DNA of 64,000 nucleotides from Phosphoribacter sp044220725 (GTDB lineage Bacteria; Actinomycetota; Actinomycetes; Actinomycetales; Dermatophilaceae). The position numbers and the translations under genes were made by a program. The stretch spans positions 9,823-73,822 of the forward strand of contig JBGAQN010000007.1 of the NCBI GenBank assembly GCA_044220725.1, written 5' to 3'. Shown here in pieces: positions 20,761-29,514 of the stretch. The notes beneath the pieces were generated by a model. It worked only from the letters and a program-made list of their open reading frames with translations, did no database searches and was not told the DNA's origin. The stretch's first letter is position 1. Each line of letters begins with the position of its first letter.

Positions 20761-22413
20761 GTGTTCGTAGTCCTCTCGACGGCGACCTGGTTGCGGATCT
20801 CGATCGCTGCCGTCGTCCTCGTCGTCAACACCGTCTTCGACCGGGGGCAACAGGTACTGCCCTGGGTCGTGCTCGTCGTCGGTCTCGATCTGGCCACTGG
20901 GTTCTTACTGGCCCACGAGGACGTCGCTCTCCCCCACCGTTCTGCCTCCGCAGCCTCGGTCGTCACCACCCTCGGCGCCGTCTTCGCCGGCATCTGCTCG
21001 ATCGCCGGATCGGGTGGACTGCCCCTGTTCGTCATCCCGCTCTATCGAGCCGGCGAGTTGCGCGGGCGATCCGACGTCGGCCTTGCGGGCGCAGCCCTCG
21101 CCCTCGGTGTCACGGTCGCCCACCTGATCGGCGTTCCGTCGACTCTCGCGCTGGTTCAAGTCCTGCTCTGGGGCGTTCTGGCCGGGGCCTTGGGCATCCT
21201 GACGACGTGGGAAGCACGACTCAACCGCCAGACGAACTACGACGCCATCACGGGTGAGGCAGCGGTACTGCTGGACCGGCTCAGCCACCTTGCGGTTGGC
21301 CTTGACGGCGGTCTGGACCCGAGGATCTTGGCCGAACGGATCCTCGATGAGTTGCCCCGCAAACGGGGACTTCGTGGCGTCGTCTTGGCCGGAGCGGGTG
21401 GAACGCCCGCCATCCCCATCGCGCTCCGCGGCGCCTCCCGCGTGCCCTGGCCACAGTTCGCGGACAGCGACACCAGCGCTCACAGTCGCACCTGGGCCGA
21501 CGGAACGCCTTCCCGAGACCTCGTCGACGGCCGAGCCACCGTGGCCGTGCCGTTGCGCGATGTCCGAGGCTGTCACGTGGGGATGCTCCTCGCCGATTGG
21601 CCAGCCGGGCACTTACCATCGGACGCCGACATGGCCACCGTCACTGGGACTGCAGCCCGGCACGGCACCGGACTGGCTGTAGCGCTCACCTATGACCGCC
21701 TGCGTGAACAGGTCGGAGTGGACGAACGTCGTCTGTTGGCGCGGGCGATGCACGACGGGATCGCCCAAGAGGTGGCCGCCTTGGGCTTTCACCTCGACAT
21801 GATTCGGTATGCCGCCGAGCAAGCCGGCGACCGGTCGGCACCCGAGCTGGCGACACTGCGCGGCGAGGTCGCCAGGATCCTCGGCGACCTGCGCAACGAG
21901 ATCACTGACCTGCGCATCGGCCTGCACCCCGAACGGGGCCTCGGCGCCGCCATCTCGACACGTCTGCAGCAATTCGGCGCGAACACTGGGGCGATCGTCA
22001 CCGTCGTCCTGCACGAGTCCGGTTTCCGGCTTCCAGCATCCACGGAGATCCGGCTCTATCGTCTCCTGCTCGATGTCCTGGCCGACGCCCACCGCCATCG
22101 GGCTCGCGAGGTCGGAGTCGAGCTCGTCGTTTCCGCACCCCACTACGACCTGATCACCAGCCATTCCGGAGTGAGTTCGCTGAGCCTGCAGGCTCTCTGC
22201 GACCGCGTCGACGATCCGAGCTGTGTGATAAGCGTGATCGCCGGAAACGGAGCGGACCAACCGAGTCGAGTGCGTGCGACCGCATCCGCTCGCCGCCGAA
22301 CCAGCGACTCACGAAATGAAGCACCGCCACACCGCGTGGGTGAAGAACTCCTCGCGGATCGCTCGCGGCCACAACGATCGCCCGCGCATACCCTCGGCCG
22401 GGGTGATTCGTGA
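20761..22413 (+). CDS. NarL-system sensor histidine kinase with degenerate ATPase domain
   Basis: A 550-residue membrane protein starting with GTG. Five or six helices fill residues 8-155, then a GAF-like region (about 175-320), then a HisKA_3 dimerisation helix with the phospho-acceptor His331 (RAMHDGIAQEVAALGFHLDMI). The ATP-binding part is eroded: the N box reads LLLDVLADAHRHR without the usual Asn, and I find no DxGxG box. The last 60 residues are basic and unstructured. It may depend on another kinase, act as a phosphatase, or be non-functional. The stop overlaps the following regulator by 4 bp, and the pair faces the Tad operon tail to tail. Confidence 0.85.
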   Translation: MFVVLSTATWLRISIAAVVLVVNTVFDRGQQVLPWVVLVVGLDLATGFLLAHEDVALPHRSASAASVVTTLGAVFAGICSIAGSGGLPLFVIPLYRAGELRGRSDVGLAGAALALGVTVAHLIGVPSTLALVQVLLWGVLAGALGILTTWEARLNRQTNYDAITGEAAVLLDRLSHLAVGLDGGLDPRILAERILDELPRKRGLRGVVLAGAGGTPAIPIALRGASRVPWPQFADSDTSAHSRTWADGTPSRDLVDGRATVAVPLRDVRGCHVGMLLADWPAGHLPSDADMATVTGTAARHGTGLAVALTYDRLREQVGVDERRLLARAMHDGIAQEVAALGFHLDMIRYAAEQAGDRSAPELATLRGEVARILGDLRNEITDLRIGLHPERGLGAAISTRLQQFGANTGAIVTVVLHESGFRLPASTEIRLYRLLLDVLADAHRHRAREVGVELVVSAPHYDLITSHSGVSSLSLQALCDRVDDPSCVISVIAGNGADQPSRVRATASARRRTSDSRNEAPPHRVGEELLADRSRPQRSPAHTLGRGDS

Positions 22414-23108
22414 CCTGGCTGATCGGGAATCATCCCGCCGACGATGGGCCTGTCCACGCACTGATGACCTCGGCCCCCCTGATTACGGTCATCCTTGTCG
22501 ACGATCACGACCTCGTCCGCCAGGGCGTGGCCTCGCTCTTGCATCTCGACCCCGCTCTGCGCGTCATCGCCCAAGCCGCCTCAGTCGCTGAGGGGATGTT
22601 GTTGGCGCGATCGGTGACGGCGGATGTCCTGGTCGTTGACGTGTCGCTGGGGGACGGGTCCGGGCTGGAACTTGTGGCCGAATTCCGCCGCCGACATGCA
22701 TCTATGGGGATCGTCGTACTCACGATGCACCAGGACGACGAGACGCTCCTTGGCGCACTCGATGCAGGCGCGTCGGCCCTCATTCACAAGAGCCGATCGG
22801 CCGAAGACGTCATCGCCGTCGTCCATCAGGCCGCCGCGGCGCCAGATCGCTTCTCGGCCGTCGGCCTCGCCGAGGCGATCCGGCGGCGACAGTCAGTCCC
22901 CGTCGTCAAACTCACTAGCCGTGAGGCAGAGGTTCTCCAGGAACTGGCCGCAGGCTCCTCCGTGGCGCAGGTCGCCAAGTCGCTCTTCATGAGCGAGTCG
23001 ACGGTGAAGACTCATATCGCCAAGATCTACGACAAACTCGGGGCCAATAACCGCGCCTCTGCAGTCATGGCAGCCATCAGACTCGGGCTGGTCGAGGCGC
23101 CGCGCTGA
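22410..23108 (+). CDS. LuxR-type response regulator next to the Tad operon
   Basis: 232 residues from the GTG that overlaps the kinase stop (GTGA); an ATG at 22464 just before the receiver domain is an alternative start. The receiver has DDHD at 31-34, phospho-acceptor D77 (VLVVDVSL) and a lysine in 'ALIHKSRS'. The LuxR HTH is complete (LTSREAEVLQELAAGSSVAQVAKSLFMSESTVKTHIAKIYDKLG). As the cognate partner of the adjacent kinase and neighbour of the Tad operon it is a reasonable candidate regulator of pilus genes (inference). Confidence 0.92.
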   Translation: MTWLIGNHPADDGPVHALMTSAPLITVILVDDHDLVRQGVASLLHLDPALRVIAQAASVAEGMLLARSVTADVLVVDVSLGDGSGLELVAEFRRRHASMGIVVLTMHQDDETLLGALDAGASALIHKSRSAEDVIAVVHQAAAAPDRFSAVGLAEAIRRRQSVPVVKLTSREAEVLQELAAGSSVAQVAKSLFMSESTVKTHIAKIYDKLGANNRASAVMAAIRLGLVEAPR

Positions 23109-23144
23109 GAGCGGTGGCACCGTTGTTCGGCTCGACGATAGCGC

Positions 23145-23282
23145 CTAGTGTGAGCCAGCTAACCAGGTCAGGGCAACGACAGCGGTCACGACGGTGAACA
23201 GGACGATCGCCACCAGGAAGAGGCGCCGTTCCGCGGGGGAGACCCGAGGCAGCGACCTCACCTCCCGAGGGCGTGCTTTCAC
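23145..23282 (-). CDS. Small single-pass membrane protein at the end of the Tad operon (45 aa)
   Basis: A short frame not found by ordinary length cut-offs. It starts at a GTG (23282) overlapping the tadC stop by 4 bp (GTGA), with GGAG seven bases upstream inside tadC. The product has a basic N-terminus (MKARPREVRSLPRVSPAERR) followed by one strongly hydrophobic helix (about residues 21-42, LFLVAIVLFTVVTAVVALTW) and ends LAGSH. Translational coupling, ribosome-binding site and a perfect membrane helix make a real gene likely. I do not know a family for it. It could be a Tad platform accessory. Confidence 0.6.
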   Translation of the reverse strand: MKARPREVRSLPRVSPAERRLFLVAIVLFTVVTAVVALTWLAGSH

Positions 23283-24205
23283 CCGAAGACTCCACTGAGG
23301 AAGAGCGCGACGATGCGCACGACAGCCGGACCGAGAATGACGACGAAGATGGCCGGGAAGATGCAGAAGATCAGCGGGAAGAGGATCTTGACCGGAACTT
23401 TCTGAGCCCTTTCTTCGGCGGCCTGCCGCCGGGCGATACGCATCTCCTTGGACTGCTCCCGCAACACGCTGGCGATGGGCAAGCCGAGCCGATCCGCTTG
23501 GACAAGCGCACTGACGAAGTTGCGGATCTCCGGGATCGTGGTCCGCTCGCCGAGGCCCTGAAAAGCTTCGCCGCGCGGCCTGCCGATCTGGATCTCGGAC
23601 ATCACTCGGGCGAACTCCCCGGCAACCGGCCCGGTCGTCGCCCGGGCCACGTGGGCCAAGGCACCGTCAAATCCTTGCCCAGCTTCGACGCACACGGTGA
23701 GCATGTCCAGTGCGTCGGCCAGTCCGCGCCGTAACTCGTCTTGCCGTCGCAGCCCTGCGTTGTACACGAGCAGATCGGGCAGAAAAAGCCCCAGTGCCCC
23801 GAGGATGACCATCCAGACGAATCCGGCAACGGAGAGGCGACCGATGGCCAGTCCCAGCAAGACCCCAAGGATCAATCCGGCGCCCTTGGCCCCCAACACC
23901 TTCTCCGGCGTCCACCCCGGCGGATTGCCCGCTTGGTCCAAGAGCTTGGCCAGTCGCTGGCTCGACCCGCTGGGCGATAGCCGATACCCCAGCGCTCGGG
24001 TACGAGCGAAGATCGGCTCGATGAGCCGGTCCCGCGTGGGCAACTCGTTGCGCGCCACCTCATGGTGGGTGATCTGGCGCTCGATGATCGCCAGGCTGCG
24101 CGCCACGCCGGTCGGTTCCCCGTTGCCGACGGAAGCGAGGACGGCGACGACGAGCGCGAGCAGGACCAGGACGATGCCGATCCACAGGACGAGCGTCGGC
24201 TCCAT
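23279..24205 (-). CDS. tadC: Tad pilus inner-membrane platform protein TadC
   Basis: 308 residues from the ATG at 24205, which shares its first base with the tadB stop (TGATG). An N-terminal helix (MEPTLVLWIGIVLVLLALVV) is followed by a cytoplasmic stretch and the T2SSF domain with 'DALDMLTVCVEAGQGFDGALAHVA' and 'FVSALVQADRLGLPIASVLREQ', then a C-terminal helix. TadC pairs with TadB as the platform on which the TadA ATPase drives Flp pilin assembly. Its stop overlaps the 45-residue membrane ORF by 4 bp. Confidence 0.92.
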   Translation of the reverse strand: MEPTLVLWIGIVLVLLALVVAVLASVGNGEPTGVARSLAIIERQITHHEVARNELPTRDRLIEPIFARTRALGYRLSPSGSSQRLAKLLDQAGNPPGWTPEKVLGAKGAGLILGVLLGLAIGRLSVAGFVWMVILGALGLFLPDLLVYNAGLRRQDELRRGLADALDMLTVCVEAGQGFDGALAHVARATTGPVAGEFARVMSEIQIGRPRGEAFQGLGERTTIPEIRNFVSALVQADRLGLPIASVLREQSKEMRIARRQAAEERAQKVPVKILFPLIFCIFPAIFVVILGPAVVRIVALFLSGVFG

Positions 24206-26196
24206 CAGACCTCCACTCGAATCGCCCGAGACAGCCAGAACACACCGATCGCCATGAGGAGGGCACCGACGATTAGCAACACCAGCCCGAGCAGCGTCGT
24301 CCACAGCAGTGAAATGTAAGCACGGTTGACATTCAATTCGTAGACGAACAGCACCATGGGCAACGCGACGAGAATCACGGCCGAGAGCCGCCCTTCGGCT
24401 GACAACGCGTTGACGTGCCGACGCAGAACTTCGCGTTCCCGCAGGGTCGTTGCCGTCGTCCGGAGCGTCTCGGCGAGATTGCCACCGACCTGGCGCTGAA
24501 TGGCGATAGCCATCGAGGTCCAGCGCATGTTCTCGCTGCTCATCCGATCAGCCAGGCGTCCGATGGCCGACTCGATGTCCGAGCCGATGCGGGTCTCGGC
24601 CATGACGCGGGCGAACTCCTTCGCCGCGGGTTCGGCGACATCTCGCGAAACGGCATCCATGGCTTGCAAGAGGGAGAATCCGGTGGACAGACTGCTGGCC
24701 ACGAGCATGAGCACGTCGGGCAGCTGCCGCTCGAAGGCGCGCGAACGCCGACGCGCGAGAAACCGCAGGATGACCGGCGGGACGATCAGGCCGAGCAGGC
24801 CCCCCAGCATGGCTCCGATGACTCCGACGGCACCGTCACGCAGCGCCAGGACACCGATGGCCACTCCGACCAGAACCCCGACTACCCGCAGGATGGCCCA
24901 CTCCCCCGCTCGCCACGGGAGATCTGCCCGTTGGAGTAGGGCCATCGTCGCCGAGGTCGACGCTCGACCCTGCATGGCGCGATCGCCGAGTCGAACGAGG
25001 CTGTCGGCCATCGACTCGGAAACGTCCGAGCGCCCCACTGCAACCGGCCGGACAACTCTCCGACCGGCGACGTACGCCTCTATGCCTTCAACCCGCAGGG
25101 CACGCTGGGACTTGAGAGTCGGCACGAGCATCGACCCGACACCGCCGAAGATGCCCACGAAGATCGCCGCGAGTGCGAGGTAGAACCACCACGGTGTCGT
25201 CACCGGACCGGGGTTGACCGGGCCCGCGGCCGCAGTCGGTGGCCCGGCCGCGGTCGCGGCCACCGGTGATGAGATCGAGACCGAAGGAACGGATTGTTGC
25301 GCACCGAAATCCACGGTCGCGGCCGCACGGAAGGATGCCCCGCTTGCCTGACCGGAGACCACGACTTCGCGAGGCCCACCCATATCCGTCACAGGGACGG
25401 TGATCGCCGCCTGGGATTCAATGGCTCGGGCCGCCGCGGCGAACACCGCGGTGACGGCCGCACTGTCATTCACGGCCGCAACCGTGCCACCTCCGGCTTG
25501 GGCGACCTCGCGCAGGGCGCGGTCGGCGGACGCCTGGGAGGCAAAGTTGAACCCGATGACGTCGGTCCTGGCCCCCATCGACGTGATTCGTTCGACGACC
25601 TGCGCGGCGCTCACTTTGCTCCGGTTGTCCTTCCCGTCGCTGAGCAACACAACGCTCCGGTCCCCTCCGTCCCCCAGTGCCGCCAATCCGGCTGCCAACC
25701 CGTCGTAAAGCGCGGTGTCCCCAAGCGAAGTCAACCGGCCCGCGGCAGCCTGGACCGCAGCGCGGTCGCGCGTCGGTGCCACCTCTACCCCTGCGGTCGC
25801 CGCAAAGGACACCAAGCCCACTTCCACGTCCCGAGGGACTGCGGCCAGATAAGCAGCCACGGCCTCGCGCACGGTCCTCATCCCCGACTTGCCCATTGAG
25901 CCGGAGGTGTCAACGACGAGCACCGCCACCCGTCGTTGGGCCGCAGCGGGAGTGACCGTCGCAGGCAAAGGTGTGCCACCCACGGTGACGGTGACCGACG
26001 CAGGGTCGATGACAGCCGCCTCGCCCGAGGCTCGCACCGTGACGACCCCGCTGACCTGACTACCATCGACGCGGAGTCCGGTGAGGGTCGCCGGGAGCGG
26101 TTCCGGGGCAGCATCAGCGGGCACCGGGTTGATAGCGACGATCGAGGCGATCGCCACCCCCAGCACGCCGATGACGGCCCTTCGGGCCATCGTCAC
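24205..26196 (-). CDS. tadB: Fusion of secreted von Willebrand A domain and TadB platform protein
   Basis: 663 residues, about twice the size of TadB alone. A signal-like N-terminus (1-29) precedes a VWA domain at about 88-262 with a complete-looking MIDAS: D96-S98-S100 (DTSGS), T161 and D187. After an Ala/Pro/Gly linker, a membrane helix (336-356) leads to helices at 436-480, the T2SSF cytoplasmic domain (about 485-600) and C-terminal helices (604-655). The topology puts a metal-dependent adhesion-type domain outside the cell on the pilus platform. The ATG context and 4-bp overlap with tadA argue against an artificial join. VWA domains often bind protein ligands; here pilin, TadE/G or a surface are possible. 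Confidence 0.9.
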   Translation of the reverse strand: MTMARRAVIGVLGVAIASIVAINPVPADAAPEPLPATLTGLRVDGSQVSGVVTVRASGEAAVIDPASVTVTVGGTPLPATVTPAAAQRRVAVLVVDTSGSMGKSGMRTVREAVAAYLAAVPRDVEVGLVSFAATAGVEVAPTRDRAAVQAAAGRLTSLGDTALYDGLAAGLAALGDGGDRSVVLLSDGKDNRSKVSAAQVVERITSMGARTDVIGFNFASQASADRALREVAQAGGGTVAAVNDSAAVTAVFAAAARAIESQAAITVPVTDMGGPREVVVSGQASGASFRAAATVDFGAQQSVPSVSISSPVAATAAGPPTAAAGPVNPGPVTTPWWFYLALAAIFVGIFGGVGSMLVPTLKSQRALRVEGIEAYVAGRRVVRPVAVGRSDVSESMADSLVRLGDRAMQGRASTSATMALLQRADLPWRAGEWAILRVVGVLVGVAIGVLALRDGAVGVIGAMLGGLLGLIVPPVILRFLARRRSRAFERQLPDVLMLVASSLSTGFSLLQAMDAVSRDVAEPAAKEFARVMAETRIGSDIESAIGRLADRMSSENMRWTSMAIAIQRQVGGNLAETLRTTATTLREREVLRRHVNALSAEGRLSAVILVALPMVLFVYELNVNRAYISLLWTTLLGLVLLIVGALLMAIGVFWLSRAIRVEV

Positions 26197-27566
26197 GTCC
26201 CTCCCCGCATGAACATCTGAGCTGGCAACTCGATGCCTTGGTCGGCCAACTCGGCGAGGAACTTCGGTCGCAACCCCGTGCTGATCAACCCGCCGCGGAA
26301 GCGGCCGTGCTCGTCCCGACCCGCTTTGTAGTCGAATGCGAAGAGTTCCTGGAGGGTGACGACGTCCCCCTCCATGCCAACCACCTCGGAGATCTGCACG
26401 ATTCTCCGACTTCCGTCGCGCAACCGGGCTTGTTGGATGACCAGGTCGACGGCACTACTGACCTGGTCTCGGATGGCCCGCATCGGCAGGTCGACGCCAG
26501 CCATGAGCACCATCGTCTCCAGGCGCGACAACGTGTCACGGGGGCTGTTCGCGTGCACCGTCGTGATCGATCCGTCGTGGCCGGTGTTCATCGCCTGGAG
26601 CATGTCCAGCGCTGCTCCATCACGGACTTCGCCGACGACGATCCGGTCGGGGCGCATGCGCAACGCGTTGCGGACCAGGTCCCTGATGGCGATGCTCCCT
26701 CGCCCTTCGATGTTGGCCGGCCTGGACTCCAGTCTGAGGACGTGTCGTTGGTGCAGCTGAAGTTCTGCGGCGTCTTCGATGGTGATGATCCGCTCGTCGT
26801 CCGGAATGAAACTGGACAGGACGTTGAGGGTCGTCGTCTTGCCCGACCCGGTGCCACCAGAGATGACGATGTTGCGTTGTCCCTGGACGCATGCGGCCAG
26901 GAAGTCCCGCACCAGGGCGCTCATGGTCCCGAAGGCGACGAGATCCCGATCGGTGAATGGATCGGCCGAGAATTTGCGAATGGTCAGCATGGAGCCGTCG
27001 AGGGCGATCGGCGGGATCACGGCGTTGACTCGAGACCCGTCGGGAAGTCGCGCGTCCACCAACGGGCTCGCCTCGTCGATCCGTCGACCCACTCGCCCGA
27101 CGATCTTGTCGATGGTGCGCCGCAGATGGGCCTCGGAGCTGAACGCTGCGTCGACGGGAAAGAGGCGTCCGCCCTTCTCCACGTAGATGGCGTCGAACCC
27201 ATTGACCATGATCTCGGTCACGTCGCTGTCGCGAAGATAGGGCTCGAGGGGTCCGTGGCCGAGGATCTCGTCCGACACCTCTTGGGCGATCCGGGTTCGG
27301 TCTGCGTTCGACAGCGGGGTCTGCTCGGCATCGATCACGGCCTGCAGCGTTTGACGGACCCTCGCATCGAGCTCGGCCTGCTCGACGTTGACGTCGTAGA
27401 GCTGCGGGCCGAGCGACTCCAGCAGGGCACGGTGCACACCAGCCTTGACATGAGCGAACGGATCCGCGCTTCGTCGCGTGGGCTGGCGGTATGCCGTCTC
27501 CGAACCCACCGCTGGGATGGGGGCCTGGGCCCGGCGAACGGTTTCCAGACGATCGTAGAGGCTCAT
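26193..27566 (-). CDS. tadA: Tad pilus secretion ATPase TadA/CpaF
   Basis: 457 residues from the ATG at 27566 (MSLYDRLETV). It is a type II/IV secretion ATPase that powers extension and probably retraction of Flp pili. An N-terminal domain (residues 40-190, with 'GHGPLEPYLRDSDVTEIMVNGFDAIYVE') precedes the RecA-like core: Walker A GGTGSGKTT (237-245), the Asp box 'IITIEDAAELQL', Walker B 'IVVGEVRDGAALDMLQAMNTGHDG' and the His box 'ITTVHANSPRD'. All catalytic elements are present. It overlaps tadZ and tadB by 4 bp each, so the operon is tightly coupled. Confidence 0.96.
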   Translation of the reverse strand: MSLYDRLETVRRAQAPIPAVGSETAYRQPTRRSADPFAHVKAGVHRALLESLGPQLYDVNVEQAELDARVRQTLQAVIDAEQTPLSNADRTRIAQEVSDEILGHGPLEPYLRDSDVTEIMVNGFDAIYVEKGGRLFPVDAAFSSEAHLRRTIDKIVGRVGRRIDEASPLVDARLPDGSRVNAVIPPIALDGSMLTIRKFSADPFTDRDLVAFGTMSALVRDFLAACVQGQRNIVISGGTGSGKTTTLNVLSSFIPDDERIITIEDAAELQLHQRHVLRLESRPANIEGRGSIAIRDLVRNALRMRPDRIVVGEVRDGAALDMLQAMNTGHDGSITTVHANSPRDTLSRLETMVLMAGVDLPMRAIRDQVSSAVDLVIQQARLRDGSRRIVQISEVVGMEGDVVTLQELFAFDYKAGRDEHGRFRGGLISTGLRPKFLAELADQGIELPAQMFMRGGT

Positions 27567-28723
27567 CGACGCCCGCCCCAAGGAACGAACTTCCGATGAG
27601 TCGTCGCGCTGTCCGGGGCCAGCCCGCGAATGCGCTGGTCGGCCAGTTGCTTGAGGGCCAGGCTCACGGGATGGCGAGGGTCGTCCAGAATGATCGGCAC
27701 GCCACGGTTGACCGACGCCGGCACGTCGGTGCTATTCGGGACCATCACGGCGATGTCCTGTTTGATGGCCGAAACGACATCGTCGGCGGACAGGCCAACC
27801 TTGGCATCGGACCTGTTCAGCACGACGATCCGTGACTCTGGCGGATTGCCCAAGAGGTCCAGGGTGTCCAGGGTGAGCCGGAGGTTCTTCAAGGCGGGGA
27901 TGTCGAGGGTGGCGATCAAGACGAGGGTGTCGCTCAGGTCGAACGCGGCCAGGACGTGTTCGGTGAAGGCAGGTGGGGTGTCGACGATGACAAAGTCGTA
28001 GTGTCGCTTGGCCACCCGGAAGACCTCCGTGACCGTCGCCGCCGGGATCCGGTCGGCCTCTCCGGGCTCGGCCGGAGCACACAGCGCGTGGAGCCCACTC
28101 GAGTGAACCGTGATCGCGGAAACCAGCCCTTGCTCATCGAGGTGACCGGTCATCGCGACCACGTCGGTCATCGTCCGTTGGGCCAGCATCTGCATACTGA
28201 TCGCGACGTCGCCGAAAGCGAGGTCGAGATCGACGATCAAGGTCTTGAGTCCTTGCGACGCCAGGTAGCAGCCGAGGTTGGCGGTGAAGGTGGTCTTCCC
28301 CACCCCGCCCTTGGCTGAGAACACCGTGACGATGCGGCCCTCCCGGCGTCCGCTCGCCGAATGACCGCGGAGCCGATACGTGAGCTCACGGCTGCGCTTG
28401 CAGGCGTCGGCAAGCGCCGGAAGGTCATCGCTAGAGACCACTTCCCGGATGCCGGCCCGCAATGCTTGGCCCATGACGACGACATCGACCCGTCGCCGCA
28501 GCAGCACCACACCCATCTCCGGATGGTCGACACGTAACATCTCGGCCAGGTCGCACGCACCCGCAAGCTCGATCTCCGGACCGACAACGACAAGATCGTC
28601 GGTGGCGCCGTCCGTGAGCTGACGCCCAAGGGCCGCCGGACTTTCCGCCAGTCGGGCCGTAGGGCCCAAAGCGACGAAGTAGCGTTCGAGCGCTGAGGGG
28701 TCCATATCCCAGAGGGTGGTCAT
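27563..28723 (-). CDS. tadZ: Tad pilus localisation ATPase TadZ/CpaE
   Basis: A 386-residue protein with an atypical receiver domain (about 1-120) and a MinD/ParA-type ATPase with an intact deviant Walker A (SAKGGVGKTT, 136-145) and VDLDLAFGD. TadZ sets the position of the Tad machine, usually polar. Unlike the CpaE-like protein at 4969-6393, this one keeps both P-loop lysines, so it is the active copy. The start lies four bases after the cpaB stop and the end overlaps tadA by 4 bp. Confidence 0.93.
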   Translation of the reverse strand: MTTLWDMDPSALERYFVALGPTARLAESPAALGRQLTDGATDDLVVVGPEIELAGACDLAEMLRVDHPEMGVVLLRRRVDVVVMGQALRAGIREVVSSDDLPALADACKRSRELTYRLRGHSASGRREGRIVTVFSAKGGVGKTTFTANLGCYLASQGLKTLIVDLDLAFGDVAISMQMLAQRTMTDVVAMTGHLDEQGLVSAITVHSSGLHALCAPAEPGEADRIPAATVTEVFRVAKRHYDFVIVDTPPAFTEHVLAAFDLSDTLVLIATLDIPALKNLRLTLDTLDLLGNPPESRIVVLNRSDAKVGLSADDVVSAIKQDIAVMVPNSTDVPASVNRGVPIILDDPRHPVSLALKQLADQRIRGLAPDSATTHRKFVPWGGRR

Positions 28724-28727
28724 CTCG

Positions 28728-29489
28728 TCAACGCTTCTCGAAGAGGTTTGCGTCGGTCACCACATACCCCAGATCCATCGAGGCGTCCGCGCCACGCAGG
28801 CCGGCATAGAGGGCGCCGGTGCGGACGGCGTGGACCAACCGCGCTGCGTCCGTCGGCGACAAGGCGACGGTGACCAGGAAGCCCCCGGCGGCCTGGTTGG
28901 TCCCGGTCGTCGCGGGGGTGAGCGAGGATTCGCCCATCCCGATGACAAAGACGTCGTCGAACAGAACCCGGGTCGAGCGTGGGTCTTGCGGGGAGCCGGC
29001 CGTCGGACTGGCGGCCGGTGGATTCGCCGTGTCGAGGAACGTGTCGAAGATGACGATGCGCGAGCCTGGGGTGACGAAGCTACCCACCCGGGCCGGATCC
29101 TCGAGTTTGATCGAGATGCCCACTTGGCCAGCGGGTATGGAAATGGCTTTGCGTCCGGATGGGGTTGTCCCGAAGCGCGCGGCCAGCACGTATTCACCGA
29201 CCCCGATATCGGTGATCGCGACCAGTTGCTGATTGGCCTCGGTGACCTCGCTGAGCCCGCCCAACGGGAATGCCTTGGCCGCGACAGATGTCCTGACAAG
29301 CATGCCGCCCCGCACGGCATCGACGAGGGGTGTGCCCGCCGCGACCGGCTGTACCGTCACGAACACAGTCCGCGGTTCGGCTCCTTGGATGGCCCGTGCG
29401 TCGGCACCGCGGACGTAAATGAGCACGGCAACCATTCCGACGATGGCGACGAGGACTGCGGCAAAGAGGGCGATGACACGACGAGCCAC
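28728..29489 (-). CDS. cpaB: Tad pilus assembly protein CpaB/RcpC
   Basis: A 253-residue protein with one N-terminal membrane helix (IALFAAVLVAIVGMVAVLIYV, 6-26), an SAF domain (about 40-105) and the CpaB/RcpC C-terminal region with 'GQVGISIKLEDPARVGSFVTPGSRIVIFDTF'. CpaB proteins sit outside the membrane and guide the pilus through the envelope. The start is a GTG, with a weak AAAGGA further upstream. It lies 25 bp after tadG and 4 bp before tadZ on the leftward operon. Confidence 0.9.
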   Translation of the reverse strand: MARRVIALFAAVLVAIVGMVAVLIYVRGADARAIQGAEPRTVFVTVQPVAAGTPLVDAVRGGMLVRTSVAAKAFPLGGLSEVTEANQQLVAITDIGVGEYVLAARFGTTPSGRKAISIPAGQVGISIKLEDPARVGSFVTPGSRIVIFDTFLDTANPPAASPTAGSPQDPRSTRVLFDDVFVIGMGESSLTPATTGTNQAAGGFLVTVALSPTDAARLVHAVRTGALYAGLRGADASMDLGYVVTDANLFEKR

Positions 29490-29514
29490 GGTTGGGAGTT
29501 TCCTTTCTCAGGTC

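Noticed and set aside
23077..23295. 72-residue open frame on the - strand over the 45-residue membrane ORF
   Set aside because: It reads a Pro/Arg/Gly-rich sequence in another frame, whereas the GTG-coupled frame gives a clean membrane helix.
26238..27599. 453-residue open frame opposite tadA
   Set aside because: Antisense to a complete, well-conserved ATPase gene; Asp/Gly/Val-rich shadow composition.
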